Source of the DNA: Capitulum mitella
Lineage: Eukaryota; Arthropoda; Thecostraca; Pollicipedomorpha; Pollicipedidae
NCBI GenBank assembly: GCA_030062745.1
Contig: CP099850.1
Coordinates: forward strand, 7,254,001-7,318,000
DNA length: 64,000 bases
Direction: 5' to 3'
The position numbers and the translations under genes were made by a program. Under the pieces are notes generated by a model that was not told the origin of the DNA, made no database searches, and saw only the letters and a program-made list of their open reading frames with translations. Every line of letters begins with the position of its first letter. Position 1 is the first letter of the stretch. Below are positions 59,735 to 64,000 of this stretch, in pieces.

Positions 59735-60765
59735 ATGCTGGGCCAGTGACCGGTCGCTGCTTGGGGCTTTGCCAGCGACCGGTCGCAGCTTGTGGCTCTC
59801 TCCTCTTTCCTTTCTTTTCTTCCCATTTCTTTTCTGACGGTCTGGGACGCCTTTCATTTTCGGAAAATAGATGTCAACTGCCACGTACACTGGGCAGAAC
59901 TAGTCCGTGCCCTTCAAGGTTGTGTCTAGCAGGCAGCGCCACTAGACGATATCAGTCAAGGTTTTCCCTCTCGAGTCGGCCACAACCTTAGTGTTATACA
60001 ATGTTGTCCGATTTTCTTCCTTTTTTTACTAAAACGTTGTAAGCATCCCTTCTAGAACTGCATTGCAAAGGTGGATTCATTTCAGTCGCCACGATGGGTG
60101 CAGATAAGAGGCGCAAAAATTAGCCCAGCGCCCTGCTCCGGCGTCCAAATGAGCGAAATCATACATAAAAAGTTGTAGTCGCCGCTGGTGACAACACCGG
60201 TCATGAAGGGCTGATCCAGAGGAGGGGCCAACGGGCTGTCCCACACCCCTCCACATGGGTGAAGAGGAAGCCCCCTTCATAACCAGGACGACCGAAGAGG
60301 GCCCACACCGCAGCTACCCTGTCCTCGTTACCCTGAGTTTTACAGAGAGCTGACTCTGAGCGTGAAGTCGATATAGCTCAAGAATGCGACATTTCTCAAA
60401 ATCAGCCAAATCGGCCAATTTCAAATGAATGTGAACCGTCACACCATACTTACTTAAAGAAAAACGCCCAGTGATGGGGAATGACCGCAGTCATCGGTAC
60501 AAATTATCACTCGTTCTGTGGACTGTAGGTGACTTCCGGTGGGTCTGTGAGACGTTCTTGGTATGAGGCGAATGGGGCCTGTTGACTGCCTCGTTAAGAA
60601 ATATCCCAACCCTCAGCAAACACCGGCCGTGGAACATCAAGATCACGTTTTCAGAAAGTGCTTCCTGCTTAGATATACCCGTGGAAATACCCACGTCGTA
60701 AATGAAGCTAACCAGTCTCCTTCCCACTGACACCAAAAAACAAGAGACGAAGTAGAGCCTCTCCA
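59735..60765. other. Spacer upstream of the disrupted gene
   Basis: Mixed DNA. CAGCGACCGGTCGC occurs at about 59766-59785 and a related GACCGGTCGCTGC at about 59748-59760, a small inverted pair. No promoter motif for the minus-strand remnant was recognised. Confidence 0.45.
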
Positions 60766-60769
60766 GTTC

Positions 60770-61150
60770 CGCCGCCGGCGCCGGGGCGTGAAGGGTTGTC
60801 TTCCCCGCGCGTCCGGCGTTGGCGGCGGGATCGTGCCCGGACGGAGGGCCCGCCCTAATTTGTTGATGGTGATCCGGCGAGACGCAATTACCATACTGAT
60901 TACCGACGGCGGTGCGGGCCGCGCCGGGGGACGCGGCCCCGTCCGAATCTGCATATCGGCGCGGCCAGCGCCCCGTCGGGAGCGGCGGGCGCGCGATAAG
61001 CCGGCCCAAATCACGGCCCGCGACGGCGACGACGACGCGCCGCGACGACGGCGACGGCACTCGCGCGCGCGGAGCGTCGGCGCCGTCGAGTGCCGTTGAC
61101 CGACCGGCCGTCACAGCGCTCACCTTCGCCGGGTTCGTCGCTCCGGCCGA
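60770..61150 (+). promoter_or_regulatory. CpG island
   Basis: A GC-rich block with dense CpG. About 270 bp beyond its right edge is a perfect 5' splice site, TCAAAG|GTAAGT, with GT at 61418-61419. This would suit a plus-strand transcript starting in the island, but stops precede the donor, so the leader would be non-coding. The long minus-strand frame (224 codons) across the island is not supported by motifs. Confidence 0.42.
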
Positions 61151-61439
61151 CGTGTTTGATGGCATTGCTGAACACTACCCTGGTGTGTGGGGGGGCACCG
61201 GCTTGTGGAGGAACGGAGCAGGCGTCAGCCTCGTGACTGCGTTAAGGAAGACGCTGTGCGCCGGACGATGTAGGTTTCGGCCATCCTGTGACCCAGGGTT
61301 TCCACCACCCGTAATTCAGCCGCAGCAGTCGTTTCAACAGGCAGACGGAGTAGACACTGTCGCCACTCATATCCGTCTGTATTCATTCTTCGTGTAAATT
61401 ATAGTTCACGGTCAAAGGTAAGTACAGCATTGGGCCGTT

Positions 61440-61905
61440 TACACGTCGTGTCAAGGGGCGGGCGCTGAAAATTTCCTGTCGTGCCCTCTGCGTTCTTGGG
61501 CTTCGAACTCAGACGTCAGGCGCCGCCCCATGACACTAACTACGCCCCGTGACAAAGCACACGAATCAACGGAAATAAATCGCCGGTCAGCTGCACCGCT
61601 GACCACCGCAGCCCCTTCCCTCTTCCCCTTCCCGTCCCCACGGCCGGCTCCGGCGGGCACCAATCCCTGGACGGGGCGGCACCGCCCGCCGGACCCGCAG
61701 CCGCATGCCGGACCGCCGGCGTCGGCCGCCAGCCGGCCAGCGCCGCCGCCGACGCCTGTCGTCGGTCACGCTGCACGTGAACGACGCCGACTGCACGGGC
61801 CACTTGGCCAGTAACTGCCGTGAGCGACACTGCGAAGTCCGCGTTGGGGGGGGGGGGGCGTCGTGGTCGAGCCGTGAATGGCGGGGCTGAGACCGAGGAT
61901 GCTTC
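61440..61905. promoter_or_regulatory. CpG island
   Basis: A GC-rich block with CCGCCGGCG words and a G run of about 11 at 61847-61858. Open frames on both strands are composition artefacts. Confidence 0.4.
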
Positions 61906-61909
61906 TGAT

Positions 61910-64000
61910 GTTGTGGGACGTACCATGGACGGGATTGGCTTTCAGGGGGAGTGCATGGATGAATTGCTGCTTTGCCGCAGTCCGCACTCGCTTTTTCGCC
62001 GAAGCCGTTATAGCGAATGGGGCTGCACCGAAGCAAGGGAACAGTGTCTTGCAATCAGCGCGACCGATGTTCCAATGATATCCAGTCCTGGGTCTGCCAG
62101 GCGGCTGTTAATTGCCACTGCCAGTTCTACCGCTTCCCGACCTTCGTCGAAATGGTGATGCAAGAGCATCGCAAAGATTTTGTGGCGAATCAAACAGTGA
62201 AGAGTAGACAGACGGAAAATTGGGATGCATCATTTTCGTCGTATCCCAATAGCACGCTAACCTGTGCAGGTGAAAAGCAGCGTCGCGTTTGTTAATGGGC
62301 ACGTTTTTGTTTTGTTTCTCACTCTCGTTAGTTTCGGTTTTACCGTAGCAACGATGACAAATGACCAGTACTTAAAAAAACACGATAAAGCAAGTAGTAT
62401 TGGACATCGGTCCATGGGAAGCATTTTCAGCGTTGGCGGTGAAAGCGAACACAATCGCATTTATTTCGACGATTTAAAACGCCCCATGGCGCCAACTGGC
62501 CGTAATCTCGACATAGACATCCAAGTCTTTGTTTTCGCGTTGCGACGTGGAACCGGTATGGCTGTTCTAAAGATCAGTTTCCTGCTCATTTGTGGCGGAA
62601 GGCATTTGCCTTCGTCTCTCGCAGTTGCTTCGCATTCCAGTCCTGGGCGGGCGGGTGTTCCCACTCCGTCGGTGGTGAGGAGCGTCGGCCCGGAAAATTG
62701 AATCGCTCCTAAGTCGTCATTGTTTTACGTCGCAGACTAGTGTCCTCAGGACTGATAAGCCTGGCAGACTATTTCCGGTGGTTATTTTATTCAGGACATA
62801 GCACGTCACTCACGCACCTGTAAACATGTCGTTCCGGTCACAAGTCTTAATTTCGCTCCGTCGAGAGATTATCGGGCGATGATATAGTACCTGTTTTTAA
62901 TTTTGTAGATAGTATGCAAGGGCACGAGGCCAAGGTGACAATGGGTCGTCTCAACTCATTTCCGTCTTTGCGCACCTGTCTCCGAACTAAACAGCGGGTT
63001 GCGGGGCCAGACGCCAGACCGCGACACTCCAAAGCGCGAACCAAACGGCTGGAGCTAGCCGCACGCTCACGGTCCGGCCGCGGTCCGCTGTGGTCCGTTC
63101 GCAGTCTGGCTTTGGTCCGGCTTTGCCGCAGCGATGATCCGAATGTGACCGGCTCATCCCTTTTTGTGATGTTTTTTCTAAGACGTCCGTCCAGATTGTA
63201 CAAGGCACAGGGAAGGTTCACAACCTTCATTCTCGTGCGCACAGAGTACTGGCGTACCTGGTAAACTGAAGCACTGTTGCAAGAAGCGATAGGATGTTTG
63301 GCTGCGACAGACGGAAATCCCGAGAAGTGTCGGTGGTGACGGGGCATGGGACCTGGAAGTCTGCGCATTGGCTTCCTCCGTACCTTCATTAGAAAGAGTG
63401 CATATATCAGTGGAAACGGTCCAATTCTGTGTTAAAACATGATCTAGATGAACGTAGCCGATAGCGGAAAAATGTCCGCCATCTGGCCGACGAAACACCA
63501 TGCCGCTGAACCGGCCGGATAGAAAGGAAGGGGTAGCTGACCGATAAGTGGAAGATCAGACATGCTTCTGATGGATATATCGTGACCCTTCAGCTTGTTA
63601 ATCTCCGGCTCGAATTCCAGGGGGCGGACATGTTTCTGATGCGGTCTGACGACCCGAATGGATGGTCACGTGACATGGTTCTCACTGTGGCGGGCACCCT
63701 TAAACAAGGAGAGCGTTACAGCGTTTGACATGCAGCAGAGCAATGCAATGCAACAATGAATGACTGTGACTTTGTCCTGGAAAAAGTCTCCTCCCCACCT
63801 CCTTTACAAGCGCTTGGTCCCTTCCGCAGCTGCTCCCGATATTTGTGAGCTCCTCCCGAAGCGTTTAGGTGTTTTGCAGTGTCGTATTTGAAGTGCAGCA
63901 ATTCAGCGTTTTGGGGCCAGTGAACGCAAGCGGATTTGTTCTCAGATAGGCCACTTTTTGTAAACGCGTAGGCGTTTAAGAGCACGTTCGACATTATTCG
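61910..64000. other. Terminal spacer
   Basis: Mixed DNA. A 145-codon frame at 62264-62701 begins after a possible acceptor (CTGTGCAG) and encodes a hydrophobic stretch (HVFVLFLTLVSFGFTVATM), but support is weak. A moderately GC-rich patch with repeated GGTCCG words lies at about 63060-63130. ACATGCTTCTGATG and ACATGTTTCTGATG at about 63561 and 63629 form a short direct repeat. Nothing else could be assigned. Confidence 0.4.

Noticed and set aside
63629-63660. CTGATGCGGTC...GACCCGAA, hammerhead-like
   Set aside because: The first core strand lacks the conserved GA after CUGAU and the second strand lacks AAC. Probably coincidence.

Overview
This is eukaryotic, almost certainly metazoan and probably invertebrate, nuclear DNA. 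The evidence is four RNA polymerase III-type tRNA-Ala genes with internal A and B boxes, consensus GT-AG splice sites, a decayed non-LTR retrotransposon, abundant microsatellites, and a coding remnant from a family I recall mainly from arthropods and cnidarians. The phylum cannot be fixed from the sequence. No complete protein-coding gene was recognised. Most open frames are short and unconserved in appearance. The longer ones lie in GC-rich stretches where stop codons are rare on both strands.

The layout alternates. AT-balanced spacers of 0.5 to 6 kb are punctuated by more than 20 compact GC- and CpG-rich islands of about 0.15 to 0.85 kb. The main islands are near 1.2-1.9, 13.1-13.8, 15.0-15.5, 17.7-18.1, 20.5-21.2, 25.1-25.6, 28.3-29.2, 30.8-31.5, 32.8-33.8, 34.6-34.9, 40.5-40.9, 44.0-44.7, 47.9-48.3, 50.9-51.7, 52.0-52.5, 54.4-55.0, 56.0-56.3, 60.8-61.1 and 61.4-61.9 kb. 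Several carry full CRE palindromes (TGACGTCA), YY1-like AANATGGCGGC sites or AP-1 sites, and three of the CRE islands have a consensus splice donor roughly 190-300 bp downstream. They look like promoters or enhancers with non-coding first exons, perhaps the regulatory landscape of a gene outside the window. The octamer ATGCAAAT is present at least 13 times, well above chance.

From left to right: 0-13 kb is spacer with one island, a minus-strand LINE reverse-transcriptase remnant (5.9-6.5 kb) and a perfect 24-bp-stem hairpin at 6.6 kb. From 13 to 35 kb lie closely spaced islands with a duplicated dispersed repeat at 22.5 and 23.7 kb. From 35 to 54 kb lie the four tRNA-Ala genes (three CGC, one TGC), a 30-bp GC-rich minisatellite at 51.2 kb, ~133-bp tandem repeats and a foldback repeat at 53.1-53.9 kb. 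At 54.4 kb there is a TATA box followed by an AP-1 inverted repeat. Two candidate internal exons with good splice sites lie at 48.1 and 55.6 kb. From 57.4 to 59.7 kb on the minus strand is a frameshifted gene remnant whose C-terminal part and one intron remain intact. The last 4 kb hold two more islands and unremarkable spacer.

I see no evidence that these pieces form one pathway. The coherent theme is regulatory: repeated CpG islands with CRE, YY1, AP-1 and octamer motifs in a gene-poor interval.
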